Positions 1 to 4,809 are shown, counted from the stretch's first letter. The stretch is 6,394 nt of DNA from Candidatus Woesearchaeota archaeon (GCA_003561825.1 PWVO01000143.1:1-6394); one strand, 5' to 3'. Notes: generated by a model from the letters alone, not told the origin. A program made the numbers and translations.

Positions 1-666
1 CTAATTTCTAATGTATTCTTTTATAACATCAATGTAATTACGGTTGCCGCTTTCTTTTATTTTTGAGGCATGTAGCATTGTGCTGACAGCAGGGATCCAG
101 CTTTTTTTAACTTTATCTGAATCAAAACTGCAATTCAGCTGATCTTGAGAGCCTGCACCTGCTATAATATTATCATATCTTGCTTCAGGCACAATCTTTA
201 TTGTGCGAGCAACATCTCTCATTGTCAAAATATTTGAACTTTTGTGAAGCGATGCCAAGCCACCAAGACCCAGATTTGAACCAAAATCACTCATAAATTC
301 CTGTCCTCCTCTGGTATAGTTTCCATCTGGACTGAGAATCCCAATCCCTGTGTAAATATCATCCATAATCTTTTGTTTTCCGATTAAGGTTGCATTTGAA
401 GTGTCAATTCCATAAATCTCACGATCTCTGTCTTCAGCTAAACCCAGGACAATATGGTCCAGGCATTTTCTTAATTCTCTTTCTTGCTCTTCTGGTTTCT
501 TTTTATTAATCTCTCTTTTTATCTCTCCGAGATTCCTTCCACCTACCCATTCAGTAAACTTCTCCATCATTAAAAGCTGGGTCTGTTCATGGTAATCAGA
601 TAAGGCTCGCTCTCTATCTCTAAGTTGTTTATAAGTTGTAGCAGGAACATTTGGCAATATTGGCAT
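1..666 (-). CDS. Uncharacterised 221-residue protein, complete
   Basis: I do not recognise this protein. It is complete: the TAG stop is at bases 1-3 and ATG is at 664-666. A strong Shine-Dalgarno (AAGGAGGT, bases 671-678 read on the minus strand) lies 4 bases upstream and fixes the start. Residues about 10-80 are charged and probably helical, rich in Arg, Glu and Lys. Residues about 105-140 are glycine-rich, with short GG and GLGG turns. No transmembrane segment, signal peptide or obvious metal-binding cluster is visible, so it is probably cytoplasmic. It is transcribed away from the NTase/HEPN gene and shares a 288-base divergent control region with it. Codon use is odd for this window: isoleucine is mostly ATT (about 13 ATT, 6 ATA, 2 ATC by hand count), whereas the plus-strand genes favour ATA. 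It also uses more TTA/TTG leucine and CGN arginine codons. Lateral origin or a different expression class is possible. The reading frame is secure; the function is unknown. Confidence 0.8.
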   Translation of the reverse strand: MPILPNVPATTYKQLRDRERALSDYHEQTQLLMMEKFTEWVGGRNLGEIKREINKKKPEEQERELRKCLDHIVLGLAEDRDREIYGIDTSNATLIGKQKIMDDIYTGIGILSPDGNYTRGGQEFMSDFGSNLGLGGLASLHKSSNILTMRDVARTIKIVPEARYDNIIAGAGSQDQLNCSFDSDKVKKSWIPAVSTMLHASKIKESGNRNYIDVIKEYIRN

Positions 667-670
667 TTTT

Positions 671-678
671 ACCTCCTT
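671..678 (-). promoter_or_regulatory. Shine-Dalgarno of the minus-strand gene
   Basis: Read on the minus strand this is AAGGAGGT, a near-perfect complement of the archaeal 16S 3' tail. It lies 4 bases before the ATG at 666 and supports that start codon. Confidence 0.75.
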
Positions 679-730
679 GTATATTTTTTATTTAAAAATA
701 AAAACCATTCCTTTTTAGATTATTCTTTAC

Positions 731-742
731 AAATATATAAAT
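731..742 (-). promoter_or_regulatory. TATA box candidate for the minus-strand gene
   Basis: On the minus strand the sequence reads ATTTATATATTT, preceded by a purine-rich CCGAAAG that could serve as the BRE. Transcription would be expected to begin about 25 bases downstream, near 705-712, leaving a leader of about 40-45 bases that contains the Shine-Dalgarno. This is based on the motif only. Confidence 0.55.
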
Positions 743-751
743 CTTTCGGTT

Positions 752-787
752 TTGTAACCCCTAATAAGTGACACTAAGAGGTTACAA
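752..787. promoter_or_regulatory. Nested inverted repeat, possible operator
   Basis: TTGTAACC (752-759) is exactly mirrored by GGTTACAA (780-787). Inside it lies a smaller dyad, AGTG-A-CACT (767-775), centred within about 2 bases of the outer one. The element sits just upstream of the minus-strand TATA box and about 90 bases upstream of the plus-strand TATA box. A dimeric regulator of the divergent pair would fit there. No regulator is identified, and a transcribed hairpin is less likely because the spacer between the arms is 20 bases. Confidence 0.4.
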
Positions 788-873
788 CACAAGGTAAGGC
801 CATTTAAAGCCCTATACACCATTTAAAAAAGACCTAATCTAAGCCGAAAATCTTCCGCATCTTTTTAAAAACC

Positions 874-882
874 TTTATATAT
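874..882 (+). promoter_or_regulatory. TATA box candidate for the NTase/HEPN gene
   Basis: TTTATATAT, preceded by AAAAACC as a possible BRE, is the best promoter match upstream of the ATG at 955. A start near 905 would give a leader of about 50 bases that includes the AGGAGG at 941-946. This is based on the motif only. Confidence 0.6.
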
Positions 883-940
883 CTTTGTTTAATAGCAGTT
901 AATAAGGCCTTTTTTGTTTAATTTACCCTTTTACACTTTC

Positions 941-946
941 AGGAGG
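941..946 (+). promoter_or_regulatory. Shine-Dalgarno of the NTase/HEPN gene
   Basis: AGGAGG lies 8 bases before the ATG at 955. The distance from its first A to the start codon is 14 bases, a useful reference for the two genes below whose starts are ambiguous. Confidence 0.75.
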
Positions 947-954
947 AATCTTAA

Positions 955-2820
955 ATGCCAAAAAAATCAAATAAGCACTATAAAAAATCCAAAAATGACA
1001 ATAATAAAAAAAAGAAAGACCAGGAATCCATAGACTATTTCAAAGAGATGGAGAGCAAGCTTCCGAAAGAGGCGCAGGAAAAGCTCAAGAAAATCAAGTC
1101 GCAGCTTGATGAATTCAAGAAGCAGGTTCTGAAAAAATTTGAGAATTACATAATGGGCATTGCACTCCTCCCGCCCAAAAAGCCGGAAAAAGACGAAAAG
1201 CCCTCAGAGGCAGTCAATGTCCTTGTTCTTGTTGATGACTCAGACAGCAAAAGAATGTCAAAAGAAGAGCTTAATACAAAGCTGTCCTCAATAATAAACC
1301 AGATAGCAAAAGACATTGACAAAAACCTTGATCCCCAGACAATGATTATATCAGACCTCTGGCAGAGTTGTTTTGACGCAAAATACGACCTTCTGGAAAC
1401 AATAGCCCTCTCAGCCCCGGTTTATGACAAAGGCATGCTCTCAGCAATAAAAATAGCTGAAGTCCACAAGACAATGGCCATAAAGAAGTTTGAAAAGTAC
1501 ATAGTATGCTATGTGCTTGCAGGCTCTTTAGTCCAGGGAAAAGCAACCCCTGAGTCAGACATTGATGTATTCATAGTCATAGACGACACAGATGTAAAAA
1601 AAATGACAAGAGCAGAGCTTAAAGACAAGCTCAGGGCAATAATAATAGACATGGGGCTTCAGGCAGGCCAGATGACCGGGATAAAAAACAAACTCAACAT
1701 CCAGGTCTATATCCTTACAGACTTCTGGGACAACATCAAGGAAGCAAACCCCATAATATTTACTTTCTTAAGAGACGGAATCCCATTTTATGACAGGGGA
1801 ATATTCATGCCCTGGAAGCAGCTCCTTAAGATGGGAAAAATCAAGCCCTCTGCCGAGGCAATTGACATGTACATGCACAGCGGGGAGCAGATGCTCAAGC
1901 AGATAAAAATGAAAATAAGGGACATAGGCATGGAAGACACCTTTTACGCAATCCTTACACCTTCGCAGGCAGCGCTTATGATGTACGGAATACCCCCTCC
2001 CACGCCAAAGGAGACCCCTGAAGTTATGCGTGAAATCTTCGTGAAAAAAGAAAAGATGCTTGAGGACAAATACGTAAAGCTTCTCGAGGCAAACATAAAA
2101 GCCAGGAAAGAGCTTGAGCACGGCACAAAAAAAGAGCTTTCAGGAAAAGAGCTTGACGAGCTTTCCCAGAATGCAGAGGACTATCTTAAAAGAATAAAAA
2201 AGCTTTTCAGCCAGATTGAGAAAATAAAGGAAAAAGACTCAATGCTGCACATATATGACACAGTCGTGACAATAACAAGAGACATCCTTAAGATGGAGGG
2301 TGTTGAAAAATCAGAAGACCAGGACATCCTTTGCCTATTTGAGCAGGAAATCATATGCAAAGGCAAGATCCCTGCAAAATTTCTCAGGGTTCTTGACTCT
2401 ATAATAAAAGCCAAAAAAGAGTTTGAAGAGAAAAAAACATCAAAACTTGACTCAGAGAAAATCAAGAAGCATGCCCAGGAATTCATCAAATTCATGGTAG
2501 AGTATATACAGAGAAAAAGAGGCTATGAGCTTGAGAGAGCCAGAATAAGGCTTAAGTACGGCAACAAGTACGGAGAGGTTCTTCTTCTGGGAAAAACCGC
2601 TTACATTGTGCACGACATAGACCAGGAGCAAAAGAAAATCTCAAAAGCAGAGATAAAGGACGACGGCTCACTTGGAACAGTAAAAGACAGCTCCCTTGAG
2701 GATCTTGAGAAAGACCTTGCAAAAATTGAGCTCTTCTCAAAAGTCTTTATAAAAGAGCCAATCTTTGAGGACATGAAGCGCCTCTTTGGCAGAAATGTAG
2801 AGATACTCATAAACAGATAA
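955..2820 (+). CDS. Pseudo-NTase / NTase / HEPN-like multidomain protein
   Basis: After a lysine-rich tail (residues 1-25), the protein holds two tandem, clearly homologous MNT-type nucleotidyltransferase domains. Domain 2 (about 172-290) has the family core: AGS at 189-191 and SDIDV at 201-205, with D202 and D204 as candidate metal ligands. Domain 1 (about 55-170) aligns with it (KKFENYI versus KKFEKYI; LVDDSD versus VIDDTD) but has lost the core: G190-S191 align with P73-P74, D202 with A86 and D204 with N88. The usual third carboxylate of domain 2 is also not obvious (strand near 247-253). Residues about 296-425 are helical and match the HEPN layout: a first long helix, TPSQAALMMYG followed by PPPTPKE, then R384-x4-H389-G, then a last helix. 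Residues 430-520 may be a second, degenerate HEPN. Residues about 523-621 form an unassigned domain. MNT and HEPN proteins are known as toxin-antitoxin partners and RNA-acting enzymes; a fusion points to self-contained nucleotidyl transfer plus RNA binding or cleavage. The substrate is unknown. The C-terminal assignments are inference. Confidence 0.85.
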   Translation: MPKKSNKHYKKSKNDNNKKKKDQESIDYFKEMESKLPKEAQEKLKKIKSQLDEFKKQVLKKFENYIMGIALLPPKKPEKDEKPSEAVNVLVLVDDSDSKRMSKEELNTKLSSIINQIAKDIDKNLDPQTMIISDLWQSCFDAKYDLLETIALSAPVYDKGMLSAIKIAEVHKTMAIKKFEKYIVCYVLAGSLVQGKATPESDIDVFIVIDDTDVKKMTRAELKDKLRAIIIDMGLQAGQMTGIKNKLNIQVYILTDFWDNIKEANPIIFTFLRDGIPFYDRGIFMPWKQLLKMGKIKPSAEAIDMYMHSGEQMLKQIKMKIRDIGMEDTFYAILTPSQAALMMYGIPPPTPKETPEVMREIFVKKEKMLEDKYVKLLEANIKARKELEHGTKKELSGKELDELSQNAEDYLKRIKKLFSQIEKIKEKDSMLHIYDTVVTITRDILKMEGVEKSEDQDILCLFEQEIICKGKIPAKFLRVLDSIIKAKKEFEEKKTSKLDSEKIKKHAQEFIKFMVEYIQRKRGYELERARIRLKYGNKYGEVLLLGKTAYIVHDIDQEQKKISKAEIKDDGSLGTVKDSSLEDLEKDLAKIELFSKVFIKEPIFEDMKRLFGRNVEILINR

Positions 2821-2836
2821 GATATGAACCATATCT
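2820..2836 (+). terminator. Hairpin at the NTase/HEPN stop codon, possible terminator
   Basis: AGATATG (2820-2826) and CATATCT (2830-2836) form a perfect 7-bp stem with a 3-base loop. The stem begins on the last base of the TAA stop. T-rich sequence follows within about 10 bases (TATATTTTATATTTT, to about 2857), as expected for an archaeal U-tract terminator. The same AT-rich stretch is also the best promoter candidate for the next gene. An mRNA 3'-end stabiliser or an operator for the CBS gene are alternatives. Confidence 0.4.
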
Positions 2837-2837
2837 C

Positions 2838-2857
2838 TTAAAATATATTTTATATTT
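2838..2857 (+). promoter_or_regulatory. AT-rich promoter region of the CBS gene
   Basis: The 86-base gap before the CBS gene contains overlapping TATA-like stretches (TTAAAATATAT and TTTTATATTTT). Either could position a start near 2870-2880, leaving a 20-30 base leader ahead of the Shine-Dalgarno at 2902. The exact box cannot be chosen by eye. Confidence 0.4.
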
Positions 2858-2901
2858 TCAATTAATTTATTAATTCTTGGCTCTAAGCTTATAGTCTGTT
2901 C

Positions 2902-2909
2902 AGGAGGTG
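2902..2909 (+). promoter_or_regulatory. Shine-Dalgarno that overlaps the nominal GTG start
   Basis: AGGAGGTG is an eight-base match to the 16S complement. The only conventional start codon in frame nearby, GTG at 2907, lies inside it, which would prevent normal spacing. In-frame codons at usable distances are CTG (2910) and ATA (2916). ATA lies 14 bases from the first A, the same distance seen for the NTase/HEPN gene. Confidence 0.6.
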
Positions 2910-3470
2910 CTGAAAATAGCATACAAGACAGGATACAAAGTATGTGACGCAATGACAAGAAACCCAGTAAGCATCAGCCCAGGCTCGACAATCTATCAGT
3001 GCGCTATTAAGATGAAAGAAAAGCACATCGGAGGGCTTGTTGTCACAGAGGGGAAATCCCTTCTCGGCTTTATCTCAGACAGGGACATTGTGAGAAAAGT
3101 AATAGCAGAAAAAAAAGACCCCTCTTCAGCTAATGCGTCGGAGATAATGGCAAAAAACCTCGTTACAATCTCTCCTGAAGCAGACATCTATGATGCCTTA
3201 ATCAAGATGCGGGACACGGATGTAAGGCACCTTCCAGTAATGAGCAGCGGCAATATGGTCGGCATTATAACACTGAAAGACATACTCAAGATACAGCCCC
3301 AGCTTTTCGAGCTGGTTGTTGAAAAATACGAGCTAAGAGAGGAGTCAAGAAAGCCAGTATTAATGGGCCCTGTATCAGAAGGCCTTTGCGAGGGGTGCGG
3401 GTTTCCTTCGAGAAATCTCAGGGAAATAGAGGGATGCTTCCTCTGCACGAGATGCGCCAGAAAAGTTTAG
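2907..3470 (+). CDS. Tandem CBS-domain protein with C-terminal zinc-ribbon-like module
   Basis: Two CBS domains are readable: CBS1 at about residues 11-67 (VCDAMTRNPVSISP start, FISDRDIVR end) and CBS2 at about 79-130 (EIMAKNLVTISP start, GIITLKDIL end). A CBS pair forms a Bateman module that binds adenine nucleotides such as AMP, ATP or SAM and senses energy or ligand state. The tail carries C161-x2-C164 and C180-x2-C183, a four-cysteine zinc-ribbon-like cluster, with an extra C177. No enzymatic domain is attached, so it probably acts as a ligand-responsive regulator that contacts protein or nucleic acid. The start is unsettled: GTG at 2907 overlaps the Shine-Dalgarno, and ATG at 2952 would cut into the first CBS motif. 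A non-standard start at ATA 2916 is plausible and would shorten the protein by three residues. It is followed at once by the tRNA-Leu promoter. The CBS assignment is firm; the ligand and partner are unknown. Confidence 0.88.
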   Translation: MLKIAYKTGYKVCDAMTRNPVSISPGSTIYQCAIKMKEKHIGGLVVTEGKSLLGFISDRDIVRKVIAEKKDPSSANASEIMAKNLVTISPEADIYDALIKMRDTDVRHLPVMSSGNMVGIITLKDILKIQPQLFELVVEKYELREESRKPVLMGPVSEGLCEGCGFPSRNLREIEGCFLCTRCARKV

Positions 3471-3474
3471 AAAC

Positions 3475-3486
3475 ATTTAAATATAT
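3475..3486 (+). promoter_or_regulatory. TATA box of tRNA-Leu
   Basis: ATTTAAATATAT starts 37 bases before the first base of tRNA-Leu and 5 bases after the stop of the CBS gene. The same AACATTTAAATAT string recurs ahead of tRNA-Val, which supports it as a stable-RNA promoter. Confidence 0.65.
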
Positions 3487-3511
3487 TCCACCTTTCTTTT
3501 TGCATCATCCT

Positions 3512-3618
3512 GCGGGGGTAGCAAAGCCTGGTCAAATGCGCAGGACTTAAGATGCATTTAAGAAAGTGAGAAATCCTGTCTCTTAGTGAGTCCGTGGGTT
3601 CGAATCCCACCCCCCGCA
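3512..3618 (+). tRNA. tRNA-Leu(TAA) with 21-base intron
   Basis: The acceptor arm GCGGGGG (3512-3518) pairs with CCCCCGC (3611-3617), and the discriminator base A is at 3618. The D stem is GCA/TGC with GG in its loop. The anticodon stem is CAGGA (3541-3545) with TCCTG (3574-3578), and the spliced loop is CTTAAGA, giving anticodon TAA at 3548-3550. A long variable arm (CTC-TTAGT-GAG, 3580-3590) identifies a class II tRNA, and A73 fits leucine. The T arm is GTGGG-TTCGAAT-CCCAC. It decodes UUA, and by wobble UUG. CCA is not encoded. A T6 run at 3625-3630 follows, then directly the next gene's ribosome-binding site. Confidence 0.95.
3552..3572 (+). other. tRNA-Leu intron (BHB type)
   Basis: The intron lies at the canonical 37/38 position. 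The fold is textbook: outer helix CAGGA/TCCTG, 3' bulge AA|A (3571-3573), 4-bp central helix CTTA (3546-3549) with TGAG (3567-3570, one G-U pair), and 5' bulge AG|A (3550-3552). Both cuts fall after the second bulge base, as the archaeal splicing endonuclease requires. The inner helix is weak. The intron is 21 bases and encodes nothing. Confidence 0.88.
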
Positions 3619-3624
3619 TTAAAA

Positions 3625-3630
3625 TTTTTT
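3625..3630 (+). terminator. T6 run after tRNA-Leu, possible weak terminator
   Basis: Six Ts lie 7 bases after the tRNA and just before the GGTGAT ribosome-binding site of the next gene. In archaea U-tracts can end transcription. Here partial read-through would be needed, because no other promoter fits in the 23-base gap before the next start codon. Confidence 0.3.
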
Positions 3631-3636
3631 GGTGAT
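3631..3636 (+). promoter_or_regulatory. Shine-Dalgarno (GGTGAT) of the membrane-protein gene
   Basis: GGTGAT complements the AUCACC part of the 16S 3' tail and lies 5 bases before the ATG at 3642. Projected onto the full AGGAGGTGAT consensus, the start is 15 bases from its first A, which is normal spacing. Confidence 0.6.
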
Positions 3637-3641
3637 GAAAA

Positions 3642-4595
3642 ATGAGACAAGAAAAAATAATATCAGGACAGCATTATCTTAAGGCATTTGCAGCTTTATT
3701 TGCCATCTCTTTTTTATTTGCATTTCTGCCAGCCAGTTCAGCAGAATCAGAATGGGACAGGTTTTCAGAGCAGCAAATCCTTTTAATAGAGGATCCAGCA
3801 GAAAACCCCGAAGATGCCCCTCAGGATCATTCTCCGGAATGCGAAGAGGACCCTGACTGCATGGAAGACGAATATTGCGACACAGAGGCAGGGGAATGCA
3901 GCCCCCTTGATTGCCCAGATAACTATATTGCACTTAATCATACATGCGTCTTGAACATTCCAAAGCAGATAGTTGTTATAAACTGGGGCAATGTAGCTTT
4001 GTTTTTAGTTGGCATACTTGTTTTGATCCTGCTGTTCTTCTTCTTCTTCGGCAAAAAAGAAGATTCAATGCACGAGGAGATTAGCGAAAGCCCTGAAACC
4101 AGGCACAAGCCAGAAGAAGGCCAAAGCAGGCCAGAAGAGCATGATCACAAAAAGCATGAAAAGGAATTGGAGCAGGAAAAGCCAGACAAAGAAAGCCATG
4201 ATTCAGCTGATGCTAAGAAAAAGCCAGACATTGAGAAAAAAGAGGCAGCGCATGCCCCTAAGAGATCAAAAGAACAGGCAGAAAAGCCCAGCTCTGATAA
4301 GCTCCATAAAAAAGAATCTGTAAAGACAAAGGAAAAGCCTTCCCACGAGGCCAAGGCATCTGCCAAGCCTTCTTCTTCAGCTTTGCCTAAAGAAAAGAAA
4401 AAGCATAGCTCAGTAATTGAGAGTGAAAAGCCTGCAAAGAAGTATAAAAAGGCAAAAAAAGACATAGATTTAAATAAGCCAATATTTTCCGGAAAAGAGA
4501 CAGTAAGCATGTCCAGTGAGCCAGACTATGGATATGACTTTGAGATTAAGAACTACAGTGACGATGAAGACTTTGACGAGAAAGACACAATATGA
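3642..4595 (+). CDS. Cys-containing single-pass membrane protein with long charged tail
   Basis: I do not recognise a named family. A hydrophobic stretch at residues about 12-30 followed by PASSA-E gives a likely Sec signal peptide with cleavage near residue 34. A short acidic outer region follows (35-112) with six cysteines (C67, C73, C79, C86, C91, C102) spaced in a D-x-D-C / YCD pattern typical of small disulfide or calcium-binding-like modules. One transmembrane helix spans about 115-137. The remaining 180 residues are hydrophilic, low in complexity and rich in Lys, Glu, Ser and Pro, probably disordered; they alternate charge and end in an acidic patch (SDDEDFDE). The predicted topology is outside N-terminus, inside tail. 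The start ATG has a GGTGAT site upstream. The gene begins 23 bases after tRNA-Leu, with no room for its own promoter, and its stop lies 5 bases before tRNA-Thr. A cell-surface sensor, adhesin or envelope scaffold is possible, but nothing here decides among them. Confidence 0.82.
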   Translation: MRQEKIISGQHYLKAFAALFAISFLFAFLPASSAESEWDRFSEQQILLIEDPAENPEDAPQDHSPECEEDPDCMEDEYCDTEAGECSPLDCPDNYIALNHTCVLNIPKQIVVINWGNVALFLVGILVLILLFFFFFGKKEDSMHEEISESPETRHKPEEGQSRPEEHDHKKHEKELEQEKPDKESHDSADAKKKPDIEKKEAAHAPKRSKEQAEKPSSDKLHKKESVKTKEKPSHEAKASAKPSSSALPKEKKKHSSVIESEKPAKKYKKAKKDIDLNKPIFSGKETVSMSSEPDYGYDFEIKNYSDDEDFDEKDTI

Positions 4596-4600
4596 TTTTT

Positions 4601-4672
4601 GCCCCGGTGGCTTAGTGGCATAGCGCCACCTTGGTAAGGTGGAGGTCGCGAGTTCAACTCTCGCTCGGGGCT
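4601..4672 (+). tRNA. tRNA-Thr(GGT), no intron
   Basis: The acceptor arm GCCCCGG (4601-4607) pairs with TCGGGGC (4665-4671, one G-U pair); the discriminator is T at 4672. The D stem is GCT/AGC with GG in its loop. The anticodon stem CCACC/GGTGG encloses TTGGTAA, so the anticodon is GGT (4633-4635), decoding ACC and ACU. The T arm is GCGAG-TTCAACT-CTCGC. CCA is not encoded. The gene begins 5 bases after the preceding TGA stop, and no TATA box lies at the usual distance, so it is probably cut from the end of the upstream mRNA. Confidence 0.95.
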
Positions 4673-4681
4673 TTCCATAAC

Positions 4682-4691
4682 ATTTAAATAT
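4682..4691 (+). promoter_or_regulatory. TATA box of tRNA-Val (and probably of the downstream operon)
   Basis: ATTTAAATAT begins 34 bases before tRNA-Val and repeats the element ahead of tRNA-Leu. Because only 9 bases separate tRNA-Val from the next gene, this is also the nearest credible promoter for the PerM-like and deoA genes. Confidence 0.65.
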
Positions 4692-4715
4692 TTCCTCTAA
4701 AATATTCATTCTTGA

Positions 4716-4803
4716 GGGCTTGTGATCTAGTGGCTATGATGTCACCTTGACGATAGCAATATCAAAATGGTGAATATCCCCGGTTCGAGTCCGGGCAGGC
4801 CCA
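4716..4803 (+). tRNA. tRNA-Val(GAC) with 15-base intron
   Basis: The acceptor arm GGGCTTG (4716-4722) pairs with CAGGCCC (4796-4802, one G-U pair); the discriminator is A at 4803. The D stem is ATC/GAT with GG in its loop. The anticodon stem is TCACC (4742-4746) with GGTGA (4769-4773). Anticodon GAC is at 4749-4751 and decodes GUC and GUU. The T arm is CCCGG-TTCGAGT-CCGGG. CCA is not encoded. Canonical splicing leaves the loop TTGACGT with G at position 37; archaeal tRNA-Val more usually has A there, so the precise splice point deserves a check. Confidence 0.93.
4753..4767 (+). other. tRNA-Val intron (BHB type, 15 bases)
   Basis: Outer helix TCACC/GGTGA, 3' bulge AA|T (4766-4768), perfect 4-bp central helix TTGA (4747-4750) with TCAA (4762-4765), 5' bulge CG|A (4751-4753), and a 2-bp inner helix closed by a GCAA loop. 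This is close to the smallest intron that can still form a complete BHB. A shift by one base (4752-4766) would give A37 but breaks the symmetric cut rule. Confidence 0.85.
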
Positions 4804-4809
4804 TCCAAA

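Noticed and set aside
739..855. Inverted CCGAAA motifs near both divergent promoters (743-749 minus, 844-850 plus)
   Set aside because: The match is only six to seven bases and sits at different distances from the two TATA boxes, so a shared site is not supported.
1346..1546. Minus-strand open frame inside the NTase/HEPN gene, and similar ones at 1768-2121, 1944-2126, 2181-2495, 2552-2740 and 2601-2810
   Set aside because: They lie wholly antisense to a gene with clear protein domains and have no ribosome-binding site or recognisable domain. They are shadows of its codon pattern.
3546..3562. CTTAA pairing with TTAAG inside the tRNA-Leu loop as the splicing helix
   Set aside because: It would leave an 11-base bulge on the 3' side. 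The CTTA/TGAG pairing gives two exact 3-base bulges and is preferred.
3632..3660. GTGATGA resembling a C box of a C/D guide RNA
   Set aside because: No D or D' box (CTGA) follows at a usable distance, and the motif is explained by the GGTGAT ribosome-binding site.
4145..4510. Minus-strand 121-residue frame and plus-strand frame 4141-4323
   Set aside because: Both are created by the Lys/Glu/Ser-rich repeat-like codons of the membrane protein tail. Low complexity and no start signals.
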